Source of the DNA: Neonectria sp. B-13
Taxonomy: Eukaryota; Ascomycota; Sordariomycetes; Hypocreales; Nectriaceae
DNA: 64,000 nucleotides
Direction: 5' to 3'
Assembly (NCBI GenBank): GCA_002682825.1
Contig: NOKP01000003.1
Span: 1,116,001-1,180,000, forward strand
The translations under genes were made by a program, and so were the position numbers. Below are positions 10,801 through 22,125 of the stretch, piece by piece; position 1 is the first letter of the stretch, and each line of letters opens with the position of its first letter. The notes under the pieces were generated by a model. The model was given only the letters and a program-made list of their open reading frames with translations. It was not told where the DNA came from and searched no databases.

Positions 10801-11285
10801 ATTATATAGCTTTCCTAACATATATCTAATGTTTCAATCCAGGAGGGTTCTTCAGCATTATTTATACGCCCACCGATCTTTAAAGGTCAGCACAGGACTT
10901 GTACCACTTAACTTGATGAACCGGCTCATTCTAAACCTAGCCCGACAAACCAAATAAAAGAACTGCCTGCCCAGCTCGGCTCTTCGTGAGAAGGCTGATA
11001 TTCCCCAAGTGCAAAAACGGTCGTGTTTGAATGCCATAATATCAAGATTGCAACGGCGCCCACGGAGTAGACATTTGCTTCTGTACATATCATCTTTGCT
11101 GTTTCTCCATGCAGACAAGTGAAAGACAGATGAAATGAGGAACCCCATTTCGTTTACTGCGCATCACATGACGGCCCACCCTACATCAGCACCGTCCCCT
11201 CGACTGACGAGTTGCGACAAACAGGGCAGCGCTGACTATCCAGTTCCTCCAGGCATGCTTCATGGAACGCATCTATTCGAACGTT

Positions 11286-11738
11286 TCAAGTCAGAAACCC
11301 CACTTCAAACATCAATACAAGTAACGCTCCTGCCACACATCTGCAGCGCCGCCCACTTATTGCTGCCCGTTTCCTGACCAACACCGCACTGATGCGACAG
11401 CGAGGACACCTCACAATGCGCCGAGGGCTGTAGAAATGGTGGTTGTACATCGTTTTCGGTATGGGAGTGCCCGGGGTGTTGGAATCAGTCCCTTGGGCAG
11501 CGTTTTGAGCAATGCGTAACGCCAGAGGGGTACAGAACTTGCAGACGATCTGCGAGTCTGTCAGATACAGTTGATGCCCACGAAAAATGGGAAGAGATAT
11601 ATGAATTACGCAGCCACGGTTCTCCAGAAGATAGCCATTGTCAATGGGGTCGTTGCAAGAACTGCAGTAAGCGTCAACCTTAGCGGCAGCATCCACAGTG
11701 GCAGCAGCGGGCTCCTCGTCGGACGTAAGATCGATCAC
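11286..11738 (-). CDS. Small Cys-rich protein with a SUMO-interaction-like motif
   Basis: Not recognised as a named family. An open frame carries VIDLTSDEE at its 5' end, a textbook SUMO-interacting motif followed by acidic residues. It then has CSSC, a Cys after about 14 residues (ENRGC), CKFC and CPRC. These spaced Cys pairs could form a RING- or ribbon-like zinc site. If an intron with donor GTAATT (after ENRGC) and acceptor GCAG is removed, ENRGC joins IVCKFC directly, which shortens the loop to a more usual spacing. There is no in-frame ATG at the 5' end (the frame opens with GTG), so at least one upstream exon is missing or the gene is broken. Coordinates cover only the visible frame. 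Confidence 0.35.
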   Translation of the reverse strand: MIDLTSDEEPAAATVDAAAKVDAYCSSCNDPIDNGYLLENRGCVIHISLPIFRGHQLYLTDSQIVCKFCTPLALRIAQNAAQGTDSNTPGTPIPKTMYNHHFYSPRRIVRCPRCRISAVLVRKRAAISGRRCRCVAGALLVLMFEVGFLT

Positions 11739-12029
11739 TGGGGGGCCTCGGTGGGGATGACACTAAGCTTGATGATGAAACCACTGCAGACCAGCTTGGA
11801 GTTGACTTAGCTCTAGTCGTTTGCATAATTTGACTTGCTCTGCGTAGGTGCCAAAGAGCAGGATTAGCACTATGTGGTCCATAGCTGGGCTATTATAATA
11901 TGTGTGTTTATTAATCCCTTAAAATGTATGTTTATTTATCTCTTGAAGGCTTTGGTCTCCCCAACTTAGACTACCTACTATGTTCTTTCACATGTGTAGT
12001 ATTTCGGACATATCACATTCGCCCGTACT

Positions 12030-13329
12030 CTAATGATGATATTGAGACGAGATTACCGTACGGACACCATCTAGGTGGTGTAGGGTTATTGAGTCAAAAT
12101 CAGGCGTATCGTGTAGTCCGTTTTCTGGATCCGCCAGTTGGTGCGTCGAGCTCGTCTCATCCACCTCCTTTTCCCTGTTCGTTCTGGTTATCGTCGTCAA
12201 CCTCATCGCATGGCTCGTTCTGCTAATAGGGTGGCTGCTGCCAGCAGAACTAAGGAATCGGGCGGGAAGAATAAGGTTGAAGATCGGTTGGAGCAAAGGA
12301 AAACAGGCTGTAATAATCAAATAGCAAGTAAGCAAAAACCTCAAGAAAAAGGACTTGGGGTGAAGCTGGTTACCAGAGACGATGGCGATGTTTATCTCGA
12401 CCGACCCCCAGATACAATACATGCCATAATCATGCGGCATCTGCGTTGACTTCGGATCGTAACGGAGTGCCTCGACTATGGCGAATATTGATGCAATACA
12501 AACACTGGTTTGTGGCTGTTAGTCTCCTTCACATACTAATACAGCTGAGGGAAGAACTTACATGGCGCCGATGATAAAGAGGCCAACGATAGCAAGCTTC
12601 TTGGCAAGCCGTAAACGGAGCTTCATTACTTCAATGATTGGTAAGACCAAGATAGCAATATCCATCAAAAAATGTGTAAGCACTGTGCCAAAAAAGAGTT
12701 GCGTATCCTTAATATTGCAACTAGCATTTGGGATGGTTTTATCCCAATATGCCTGAACAGGGACACAGCGAAAGATCACCATAAAAGTCCGCAAAATAAT
12801 CCACATTATGGACAGAACAATCAAAACCTGAATAGGGATCCGGATAGATGAAATACTAAATATCCGCCAGTAGAGAAACAAGATAGCTAGTTTTGATGCA
12901 GCAATCGAGGAGGCGTAGGCGAGCGAGTTAAAGAATCCAAGAAACCTCGAGTTATAAAGTATTTCTTCTCTGGACTCGGTGTCAAGGGAATCAGGCATGT
13001 ATTGACCAAGCGACCAATGGATCGTCCCTAAAACAAAACAATTAGTCCCTGCAGAAAGGGTCTGGAGTCACACAGAGTTTGGTTTTTACATTGCAGTATG
13101 GTGGCAGAGTAGCAGCTCGCAAAAATCTAAGGTTGCCGTAAGTAACTTATCTCTGCAGAAGATGGACTAAAAATCGTAGACTTACAAAGGCAAATATGCA
13201 AAAGTAATCATCAAGTCCCCATTTTATCTTCATCATACGCCTAGCGATCATGCGCATAATCAAAGCTACAAACGCTGCCACCCAGGTAATACCTGTTGAG
13301 ACAAAGATGTTGGTTTTGAGTCCGGCCAT
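12030..13329 (-). CDS. Fungal rhodopsin-domain integral membrane protein, 5 exons
   Basis: Seven-helix membrane protein of the fungal rhodopsin-domain (PTH11-related) group, whose members are putative receptors or scaffolds with largely unknown ligands. Exons are 13329-13186, 13126-13090, 13027-12562, 12504-12374 and 12307-12030, giving 351 aa. Helices are visible at MAGLKTNIFVSTGITWVAAF, the SNS-like stretch around SLAYASSIAASKLAILFLYW, VLIVLSIMWIIL, FGTVLTHFLMDIAILVLP and KKLAIVGLFIIGA. The family marks are LDDYF after helix 2, CVPVQAYWDK before helix 5, and SVEINIAIVSACFPLLQPIF across the fourth junction. The C-terminal tail of about 75 residues is hydrophilic. Every junction keeps the frame. 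It has no functional link to neighbours. Confidence 0.85.
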
Positions 13330-15126
13330 AGTTGACACTGTAAGCGCTCATGTGTTCCTTTTTTTAACCGGCCTCGACGAATTTCGATTCGCCTTGGCAG
13401 CAAACACACGCTGATGTGAATGACGAAATAATTCCCTCGAAGATCAACACGGACTGACTGCCTACTCCCCAGAATTTATTGACTTGGGTCGGGGTCAGAG
13501 GGTCACGGGAGCTCGTGACTCGTGCAAGCTCTAGCGTCATGACAATTTCTCAGCTGAGATACATTTATCGGCCGTTGGTCCAACGTCGACCCCAGACTGA
13601 CTCGGTTGTCAAACCTATTCACTCGGTCTGGCTGATAACAGGGGTAACGAGAGGATAGACGTCCTGAAGGTGTGGCGGCTAGTCTCTACCCGGTGTAGTG
13701 AAACCTTCCGGTTCCCCCGGAGCCGTATCTTGGGGGAGGGGGGGGATTCCAGCTAGCGCTGTAGTGTCTTAGCTGTAAACCTAGGATAACAGAAAGCAGA
13801 TCTATTCGTTGATTTCACGAGTGATACCCGGAACGATTGAAAACGGCTAGTAGTGTAGACCGGCCATGGCACCGCCAGGAACGCCTCAATGCTCGCAACC
13901 AAAACTCGGTAGCAAAGCGCCACGTGCAGCAGGGATATCTAGCTCATTCATACAAATGCGAGCTCTAGCCTGAGCTGAGTAGCATTGATCACTACAAGTT
14001 ATCAAAAAGGCATCACATGCTCTCATTCGTTCCTCTCGGCCGAGACCATGCTAATGCAGAGGAGGCGGCGGAAGGGGTCATCTGTCGCCAGACGACCAAA
14101 CCGATAGACGAGCCGAACCCTTGCATTCTGCTCTGTACTAAGTCAGAACAGGTATCGGAGGTCTCAGCTTTGATAGGAGCCCCCTTTTTGGACCATGCCT
14201 AGATAACGACAGTGGGGCCTTGGCACAGGGCGGGCGAGCACAGGGCGGGCGAGCACAGTGATTTGGTGGTTTGGCGGTTTGCTAGAGGGGCAGTGATAGA
14301 TAGCGAGTCACGACAGAACCGAGGGCAGACAAAGAAAGTGAAGGAGTGGGTTAATAATAATACCCGTGGCCATGTCGATATCGTCGTGGCCCAGAGCAAT
14401 TGCCGTCGGTCATTAGGGTAAATAGAAATTAGAGAAGAGAGCAACTGCAAAGAGAAGATAGAAGATGGGGGATGGGAGACAGAAGATGAAAGGATAAAGA
14501 AGAGAGAGCGGATCAAGCCTGATTTCACAGTGAAACGGCAAGAAATTCGTACAGTAGTAGTAAGAGCGCAAGATTCTGACGCCTTTTCGGCTGCTAGGAT
14601 GCGCACCCCACCGAGCATGTTCAGGCAGACAACGCTGGAGGAGTATCACAGCCTTGCCACGTTATATACCAACCCCTCCCCGTAGCATCTCCTCAAAATA
14701 CACATTTTTATCCATACACAGGGGACAGTCTCTCAAACACAGATACTATTTATTGGCAGCTCGCGCACCTACGTGGCGTTTTCTCTTGTGCTGCTTGCTT
14801 GTCGGGCCATGTGAGCTCCTGGATATACCCGCGAGCGCGACCAGGCGATCAACTTTGATCGCGAGCATACCTCTACTACGTTTAACCACGAATTTATAAT
14901 TGCAGACATGTTTGATTGCTTCCGATCGAATTACTTCCCAAAGGTGATCTCTGTCGGTCCAAGCCGCTCGTGGGGATGCTACCACCTGTTCTTCACGATA
15001 CCCCCAATTAGTGCACCGGGAGCCGATTGCTGATATCGTAAGAAAAGTCCAGATCTAGAGAAGGCGAGGAGGCAACGACTAGGCATCCATTCTTGGTATA
15101 CCCAGCCTCGTCCGGGGAGCTCGTTC
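13330..15126. other. Long intergenic stretch
   Basis: No gene is supported. Short open frames on both strands lack domains. An inverted repeat GTCACG-N6-CGTGAC lies at 13502-13519, and a 15-bp tandem duplication at 14226-14255. Poly-G near 13738 and A-rich runs near 14450-14510 are simple sequence. Confidence 0.5.
14226..14255. repeat. 15-bp tandem duplication
   Basis: CAGGGCGGGCGAGCA occurs twice in perfect tandem, followed by a further partial CAG. A simple slippage duplication; no function is implied. Confidence 0.8.
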
Positions 15127-15668
15127 TTACTGACATTGTTCCTGAATTCTTCCGTAGATTGAGAAGTGACATTTCTGATTACTGTTCGAATTTCGACAAG
15201 TCATTCGTGGCGGTTTATCTGTTTCAATAGTGCCTATCAGGCCTCCTTCGGGGGTGACAGCGGTGACGGCGGTGAAAGAGATTGCAAACCGGGTATATTG
15301 GTAGTACTCCGCCATCTTGAGAGACTTGTATTTCCAGTCTTCCGCGTTCTCCTGGACTATGCAGACAAAATGTATCTGAATGTACCGAATCCCGAGGTCG
15401 GCACTAATTGTACTAGCATCCGTGAAAAGCCGAATGAACTCTGGATGGCGGACTGTGCAGCCAGTTGCAAATAGACCCTTGCACAGTCAATGTTCTTCAT
15501 CCTTCTGCTGAAACGTCTCAGATCCCCATCAATGGTTGCAAGCAGTCGCATCTTATTAAAGTTGTCGTTGCTGGGAACCATGGTCATTGCTTTGACTTGG
15601 CTGATCGTCCTGCCGACGACGTCCAATCTAGTGGTGTCCCAGGCCCGCACAATCAACATTTTTGACAC
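15127..15668 (-). pseudogene. Unidentified decayed coding region
   Basis: Not recognised. On the minus strand one frame, open without a stop from about 15480 down to 15127, reads GCTVRHPEFIRLFTDAST, then IHFVCIVQENAEDWKYKSLK, then MAEYYQYTRFAISFTAVTAV, which looks protein-like in composition. Further upstream (15668-15490) a different frame reads VRAWDTTRLDVVGRTISQV and LLATIDGDLRRFSRRMKNID. The two halves need a frame change with no convincing GT-AG intron, and no start codon or domain was found. It may be a small gene with missed introns or a remnant. Confidence 0.35.
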
Positions 15669-16169
15669 CCATAGCTATATGCCAAAAACAAGCATACCGC
15701 ATATACGTACGTCAACTCAAACAATGCTATCGAAAGGAATATAATTAGACACCAGCCACACCTTGCAGTTTTCAGTACTCCGATGCCACTCAACAGTGGT
15801 CGAAGAAGATTCCTCTTCACACAGTCATTCTCATCACTCATTGTCCTCCGGTAAACTACTGCCTTACAACCCGCCTGCTGCTGGGTGGCTTCACATCTCG
15901 GTCATAGATTCCCAGTAACTCCATGGCGATATCTAGACAGGATGTTCCTATCTACTCCGCGAAGTTTGGCGCGCCAAGCCTCTGCACCATGTTCTTAGTC
16001 AAGCGCTTTGTCTCGAGGTGCCGAATCAGTCTTCTTTAACAAGTTCCAAGAGGCTTACGAGAGTCTTATTTTCTATCGCCCTCGAATGAAGATGGACTGC
16101 TAAATGTGTAAGAACATGGAATATGAGCATGCCGCAAAAGTGAGCCTCGTCGGTTTCGCAGGATTCTTA

Positions 16170-17256
16170 TCAGCTAAACAATAACATATCCCGCAAGGTT
16201 TTTTCAGCTGTTTTTGTGAATGCCTCCACATCGGTATGCTCTGGCCTTTCGTTTGAATCATAGACTTCAATCGACAACCATCCCCTATACCTTGTGTTTA
16301 AAACAGCTCTCAAGACATCGTGGACTGGCAAATAGCCACCGTCCAAAGGTAACGTTCGGTAGCCGTTGCTCCATTTGGACATAGGTCCCTCTCCCTGGGT
16401 GTCCTTAGACTCCGCCATGGGCGGATCCACCTTATAGGCGTCTGATATTTGAAGTAGAAAAATCTTCTCTGGGTAGACAGTTCGTGACAGATCTCTGAGG
16501 CTTGCTCTCCAGCAAGACTGCAGCTCGGCTCTGGCGATGTTCTCAATCAACCCCGTTTTGGTCGTTGGGTCTCCAAACTCCCCGGCAGCGATTTGGAAAG
16601 TATTCAAACACAAGCCGAGGTTGGGTCGGTCTGCTTTCTTTACGATCTCCCAAGCCATTTTCCAAGTCCGGGCTCGTGGCGCCCAGCACCTGTTCTCGAA
16701 TGCGATTCGGAAGCCCTTCTCCGCGCAAATGTCTGCGAGCTTCGCAAGGTCTTTAGCAAGATGATTGATCGAGTTTGAACCCCCTTCACCATTTGATGGT
16801 CCGATCTTTCATTCATGTTAGTTTGGTGCTCCTAATATCAGTTGACGATTCACGTACCTGCAGCATGTCTGTCCCTAGGGCTTCCATCACCCTCAACCAT
16901 CCTCGCACCTTTTCAAATGGAATTTCTTTTTCAATGTCGTGCTGCCCTGGTTTCCACCCATCCGAGTATAGAAACGGCTTTAGCGTAAGAATCAAAAGGT
17001 TATGTTCCTGTGCTAAAGATTTGATGGCCTTGGCGACCTCAACAATACCATCATAATCGTTTGTATCTAATTCCCGATCGTTTAAGATTTTGTCGTGGGC
17101 CAATATATCGGACAGGGTCAATTCAACCGCGTCGAATCCCGCGTTGTGGATGGCCTCCAGCTTCTCCGGCAGCGTGACCCCATACTTGGACCCGATGCTA
17201 GAGGTCGCGAGTGAAATCGGAATCACGGCGCTATGATAAGGATAATGAATCCCCAT
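16170..17256 (-). CDS. 3-dehydroshikimate dehydratase-like TIM-barrel enzyme, 2 exons
   Basis: Probable conversion of 3-dehydroshikimate to protocatechuate, as in fungal quinate use (QutC/Qa-4 group), or another sugar-phosphate isomerase/epimerase-like reaction. Exons are 17256-16858 and 16805-16170, giving 344 aa, close to the roughly 350 aa of QutC-type proteins. It belongs to the xylose-isomerase-like TIM barrel. It opens with PISLATSSIG and has AGFDAVELTLSDI (beta2 Glu), FRIAFENRCWAPR, and WEIVKKADRPNLGLCLNTFQ followed by GEFGDPTTKTGLI. That last block is typical of fungal 3-DSD, though many relatives read CLDTFQ, so Asn replaces a usual Asp here. The C-terminal barrel includes LLQISDAYK and WLSIEVYDSN, which carry metal ligands. 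The neighbour is a broken Zn2Cys6 gene transcribed the same way. Confidence 0.72.
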
Positions 17257-17884
17257 CGTGGGCAAAAAAGTTCGTCTTAAAATGCTCCAAGATATTAATT
17301 CAACGTGGTTGCTTGTGTTGCGAATATATTCGGGCCAAAGCCATCACCATCCTCACTGACGTCAACGAAATCCTTCAGCCAAGAAGTCAAGTAAATTTTA
17401 CCTCAAGCCCCACTCGCATTAACAGGTACGCTGCCACAATGGCATTTCAGGTTTCCGTAAGTGGGTCTGTGCTACATGTTAGTAGAAGATTCTTCCTTGT
17501 CATGATTTCATAATGACGCATCTATATACTACGTCATTCCCACTTCTGGACCTGATCCCAAACATGTGATGTGCATGGCAAAGCGAATCTTACGAATGAG
17601 GAAATTTATCAGACTGATGATTCCAGATGATTCCTGACCTGTTCCCCGGTAGACTGAATAGCTGAGATAAATGTAAGATACATAAGTATGCTGGGAATGT
17701 ACATATGACTCGCCTAACCACTTTGACATTATTACAGCACTCCTCTCTTATAGATCTTTTCTCAATGTGTTGTTTAAACATCTCCATCCTCACCTACTAT
17801 ACCTGAGACAGTACAGCCACCATCTTTCACGCCGACTGGATTTTACCTAACTGAACTTTCAAATTATTGACATCATAATGTTCA

Positions 17885-18723
17885 CTAACCTTGCAGAGGG
17901 AAATTAAAGGTCGGCTCCTCGATCAACTCCATCATTTGATGATTGCTGTTGAACCACTCCTCAAGCAGGGCCGGGTTGTCAATCCACGTCTTTTGATCCA
18001 TTTCCCTCTGCCCTTGCGTACTATCAGTCATGCTACTATCCTTTGTGGCCTCTCCGGAACCGACACCGTGAGCTTGCACCAACCCGGTTGACAGTTGCTG
18101 CCGACTGTCGAATGGCAACTGTAAGCCCAACGCAGCGATATATGCGTTTAACTCAGCATTCGCATGCACGCAGCCTGGCGGACGGACCGAGGTACGGAAT
18201 TCAATATAGTGGAGGCCACATTGTATGGAACTTTACATAGCCGAACCATCTTAATTGCCACGTCCGAGACTGGCGGGGCAGACTATCGACATGATGAAGC
18301 TATGGAGGAGATCGAGATACATGTTATTTTGGGTCTTGATGACCTGGCAAAAGAGGAGTTTGAAGGGAATAAAGGGGGCGAATGGTAACGTGCTGAAAGA
18401 ATTAATAGGATAGTCCAATGGCGGACGATTCAAAATTGCCTTTCGCCTGCTAAGAAAGGACATGGCCACGGACCAGGAACATTATGCTCGAGGGCAACAC
18501 TTGCCAGCTTACGTAAAGAGAGAAATACATGGAATGCAAATTATCGATCACCGCCATGCAATCCTGGTGGCGCTGGAGGGTTAGTCTTACGGCTTCGATG
18601 CACTCTGGGGTGAAGGATGTGGGGGATTCCACAGGGGAAGGACTCGCACGATACACGAGCATGAGCAGTGAGAGGCGAAGCACGTCGTCAGAGACAACTA
18701 GAAAGCTTGCCAGCCCGCCTTTA
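17885..18723 (-). pseudogene. Truncated, frameshifted Zn2Cys6-type regulator (C-terminal half)
   Basis: Only the C-terminal half of a fungal-specific transcription factor can be read, and only by switching frames. Near 18690 VLRLSLLMLVYRASPSP and near 18590 CIEAVRLTLQRHQDCM lead to SLYVSW. Next come TLPFAPFIPFKLLFCQVIK (18390) and SFIMSIVCPAS. A one-base shift follows, then SDVAIKMVRLCKVPYNVAS. Another shift leads to HANAELNAYIAALGL and the C-terminal block LEEWFNSNHQMMELIEEP. The order matches the fungal_trans C-terminus. No intron with proper signals reconciles the frames at about 18270 and 18170. The zinc cluster and N-terminal half were not found in 18724-19902. It may be the lost regulator of the adjacent dehydratase. 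Confidence 0.6.
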
Positions 18724-19902
18724 ACCTCGTTGGCTTGGACACAGTGTGAACAGGGGGTGGGTGATTCTGTCGCAACGAATCTGTATTTCTTGTCATCAGC
18801 TTCATCATCTACTGGGTTAGTAAAATGAGAGTGGAGCTTGTGTGACGAGTATTTGCTCGCAGATCTAGTTTCTCCCTGGGAAGATGAAGATCAGTCCAAG
18901 CACAGGATCGAGGGACAGACCTTGCGGGTACAACAAGCTTCACACTTTAGGGATTTAAGCTACAGCCACAAGATTTTGGAAATAGGGATAAGTACTGAGA
19001 GCTCGTCGGTTGGATAAGAATAGTTTTTTTGTTTGTTGCGAGTCGGACATTTTCTCTGGGGTGTCTGCCTCTGGGCAGCAGTCATCGCCGGTCATGATGG
19101 GACCGTGGGACGTCGGCAATGATGCGGCGCGTTGGAATAGATGAGCAAGCACCTCGTTGGAGAGGTGATGAAAACTTTAGCGATTTTGGGGGGATTTGTA
19201 AACATCGACCCGTCGAGAGGTTGTGGGGGTTCATGTGTAGAAGAGCGACGTGCTGTGTTCAAGGTGTTATGGGATGAGAAGAGACGCTTCGTCGCCTCCG
19301 AGGATGCAGCAGAAACGGGACTTCACGGCCAACGAGATAACGGACTGGGAGGCCACCACTCCGAGCCTAAAATGGAGCGCAAAGGAAACGAGCACCGACT
19401 CGGGACGCCCAAACACTGTGTACTTCTGCGGTGCAAAAGCAAGCGGCTGTCACTTCTCGCCGGAGATAAGCTGATTAAAATTAAGGAAGACAGGTTCTCA
19501 ATAGATATAATACAGCCAGAATCAGAAAGCGTGTCCCCTTTCTTTTCTCTCAGCGGTTGCCCGGGTCTGTTTCTTAGAGATCCGCCGCAAACCAATGAAC
19601 TAGGTCCATTGGTTGGTAATACACAAATCTCCTCTTTCAGATTCTACAGCTTGCGTAATACACATATGCAACTCTATTCGAATACGTAAATACATTGTTT
19701 AACGTGAGACTAAAATATCATTTTATCACTTGGTACTCACGTGACCTACTTTTCTATCTACCTAAGTAGCTATGATACGGCTGGCGGCCGCCTGCACAGT
19801 ACCCCGCCTGAAAACGACCTTACACATCCGGCCTGTCAGCTTACGCACGATCAATGAACACTGCGCCTAGCCCTTTCTACCTCAACCTTTAATAAGGTAA
19901 CA
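18724..19902. other. Intergenic, no supported gene
   Basis: A 182-residue plus-strand frame at 19141-19689 has an ATG but no domain, biased Arg/Lys composition and no splice support, so it was not called. The 5' half of the broken regulator would be expected here but is not readable. AT-rich DNA precedes the next gene. Confidence 0.45.
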
Positions 19903-21186
19903 ATGAGCTCAACGTCTGGCCAAGCCCCTTCTGGCAACGATAGCGATGAGCTTCACCCAGTACCAAGTCAACATGCAGCAAGAACGACCCCAGAGGGAAA
20001 CCCCCGTGCCAACATCATTGAGAAACACACCATTCTCGGGGAACGCTTCAAGATCGCTGAGTGGGTCAGATCTGTAAACCACGCCGAGGTCTTTGCCGTG
20101 GAAGATCTAGGAGAACCTGTTCTCAAGGGACGAGCCACCTATGAAGCGCGCGTGTACGAGCTCCGAGGCTTGTCAGAATCACTCGAAGGCTACCGAACTC
20201 GCTCAATGCGCAGGTTGTCGAATAGATCAGTTTTTCGAACCTTTTGGAATGGCCTGCACGTTATTATTTACAAAACGGGTAATCTCGAGGACTCTTCTGA
20301 TGCAGCCTGGTCTGTATTCGAGGCAAACCAGGATGGGGCTTCACCAGGTACCGACTCCGCCTCACTTAAGACTGTCGCCAAGGCAAAGAAAAAGACCGTT
20401 CAAAAACAAGAGTCAGACCGGTTGAGGCAGCGGGAAAGACGAAGAAGAAACCAGCAGTCTAAAAGGCAAGCTGAAGATGACTATAGCGGTCAATCTGATG
20501 GAAATAGAACCGAACACCATCCCCAATCCGAACCAAACCCCCCGGTCCAGGTGGACGAGCGCGAATTTTTCCTTTTCCAAATTTTGGATCTCATCCACAG
20601 GCCCCCAGAGTTTCGGAAACAAGCCCCCCCTGGCCTGAGGCAAGCGATGGAGAAATATCTTGCAACAAAAGATGGAGATGTTTTGCTTGATGACGAGGAT
20701 GCTTTGGCAGAGTACATCTCTGTCAAGGAACGCGAAATTGTCTCTTTACGTCGACAATACAGAAAGTTTCAGCCAGTTTTGGAGCAATGGCATGGGCAGC
20801 TGAACGTCATGTATGAAAACCAGGCCAAGTTCAAGCCAGGTTCTACTGAATGGAACAGATACGAAAACGACCTTGTGGAGCCAATGTCGGGCCAGTGTTC
20901 CATATTGATATCAGGACTCGATCTTCTGCCGAAGATTATTACAGCAACTGAGGAAAAGGTAGAATCGTTGAAGCCAAGGTTGATCGCAGCTCGCCAGGCC
21001 AAAAAAGAGCGAGAAGAAAAGCAAACGGCGAAGTCGAAGCGGAAGATGTTGAACAAACGCATCAAACGGTATGAACAATGGATCTATGATGTTATTCCTG
21101 GTTCGGAAACCTACGCTTGCATGCAAAAGGATCTTGAGTCTGCGGAGAAGCAGCTTGAAGAGATGGACAAGATGAAGCAGATGTGA
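19903..21186 (+). CDS. Hypothetical coiled-coil protein with kinase-N-lobe-like start
   Basis: Not recognised as a named gene. It is an intronless 427-aa frame from a good ATG context (AACAATGAG). Residues 40-125 read ILGERFKIAEWVRSVNHAEV, a Glu-rich stretch, YEARVYELRGL and a hydrophobic LHVIIYKTG. This resembles the N-lobe of a protein kinase (Gly-loop position, core beta strands), but no catalytic loop follows, so a full kinase domain is absent. Residues 160-210 are highly basic (RLRQRERRRRNQQ), a possible nuclear signal. Residues 240-420 are largely charged helix, with repeated Glu/Lys heptad-like stretches ending LESAEKQLEEMDKMKQM. Neighbours give no functional hint. Confidence 0.6.
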   Translation: MSSTSGQAPSGNDSDELHPVPSQHAARTTPEGNPRANIIEKHTILGERFKIAEWVRSVNHAEVFAVEDLGEPVLKGRATYEARVYELRGLSESLEGYRTRSMRRLSNRSVFRTFWNGLHVIIYKTGNLEDSSDAAWSVFEANQDGASPGTDSASLKTVAKAKKKTVQKQESDRLRQRERRRRNQQSKRQAEDDYSGQSDGNRTEHHPQSEPNPPVQVDEREFFLFQILDLIHRPPEFRKQAPPGLRQAMEKYLATKDGDVLLDDEDALAEYISVKEREIVSLRRQYRKFQPVLEQWHGQLNVMYENQAKFKPGSTEWNRYENDLVEPMSGQCSILISGLDLLPKIITATEEKVESLKPRLIAARQAKKEREEKQTAKSKRKMLNKRIKRYEQWIYDVIPGSETYACMQKDLESAEKQLEEMDKMKQM

Positions 21187-22125
21187 GACTGAATAGCATC
21201 AGCTACGTTTCAAACCCGGGATGCGTCTCTTGGAGATGTGATAAAACCAGACTGTTACTAATCGAGAGGACATCACTCTTAAGTACAAAACAACCACAAA
21301 AGAATTTCTTTCTGGAATCTAAACTCATCCCCAAGGTCAAATATACTCATGAGAACCAGGAGTTTCTCTTTAATTAATCTGGTCTTCTCGGTATTGCTAG
21401 GTCGCCAAAAGTATGTAGTATATAGTTGTCAACAGTGCGAATAGCCTTATCCACCTCACCGTCACTACACCCAAACTTGGTTTACTCTTAGAATCACGAC
21501 GCAATCTAGATAATAATGGCGTTTTACATAGATTCAGTGCTGTATCGAAAGTGACACAATAAATGCTGCATAGAAGCGCCAGCAGCTGGCACCTTCGTCC
21601 AAGCAGCCTATTTCAATTCACACTGCAGGCAGAATAACGTATATATTTACTGAACCTGGCAAGAATAGCAGGTTCATTGCTATGTATTGAAAGCGAGATC
21701 TGTCACTGATAATCTTCAACTCAACTATTGTTTTTTTCTTTTTCTGGGTTTTAAGTGACAGAGGTTCTCCCAAAGGCCAGTGACCTGGCCAATGGTGCTG
21801 TTCCTCTGGTTCCTGAGGTAGTTGGCGTTTCAGTCATCGGCGAGTCAACTTGCCTGGGCCTTCACGGCCTCTACCTATCTTGTTGCAAGAAGGGTTACCC
21901 GCTGGCAGGCGAAGTACTCAAGTCCAGATTGACCGATTAGGATCAGCCGACAAATAACAAATAGGTCCGACACTTCAACCAATCCCGGCATTTCGTTGCC
22001 GATCTCTCCAAAACTCCAACTCGGAAGATGCAAGGCTGTCTAGAGAGCCAAAGCTGATCCAACTGGGGACACAAGCCTGGCAAGTCTAGGCCTCCAACTT
22101 CTCTACCATACACCTGTCTTTTCCC
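21187..22125. other. Intergenic, no supported gene
   Basis: Nothing beyond short spurious frames. AT-rich strings near 21420 and 21640 are simple spacer. It contains the 3' ends of the flanking convergent genes. Confidence 0.5.

Noticed and set aside
19141..19689. 182-residue plus-strand frame
   Set aside because: Antisense region where the 5' half of the broken regulator would lie; no domain or splice support.
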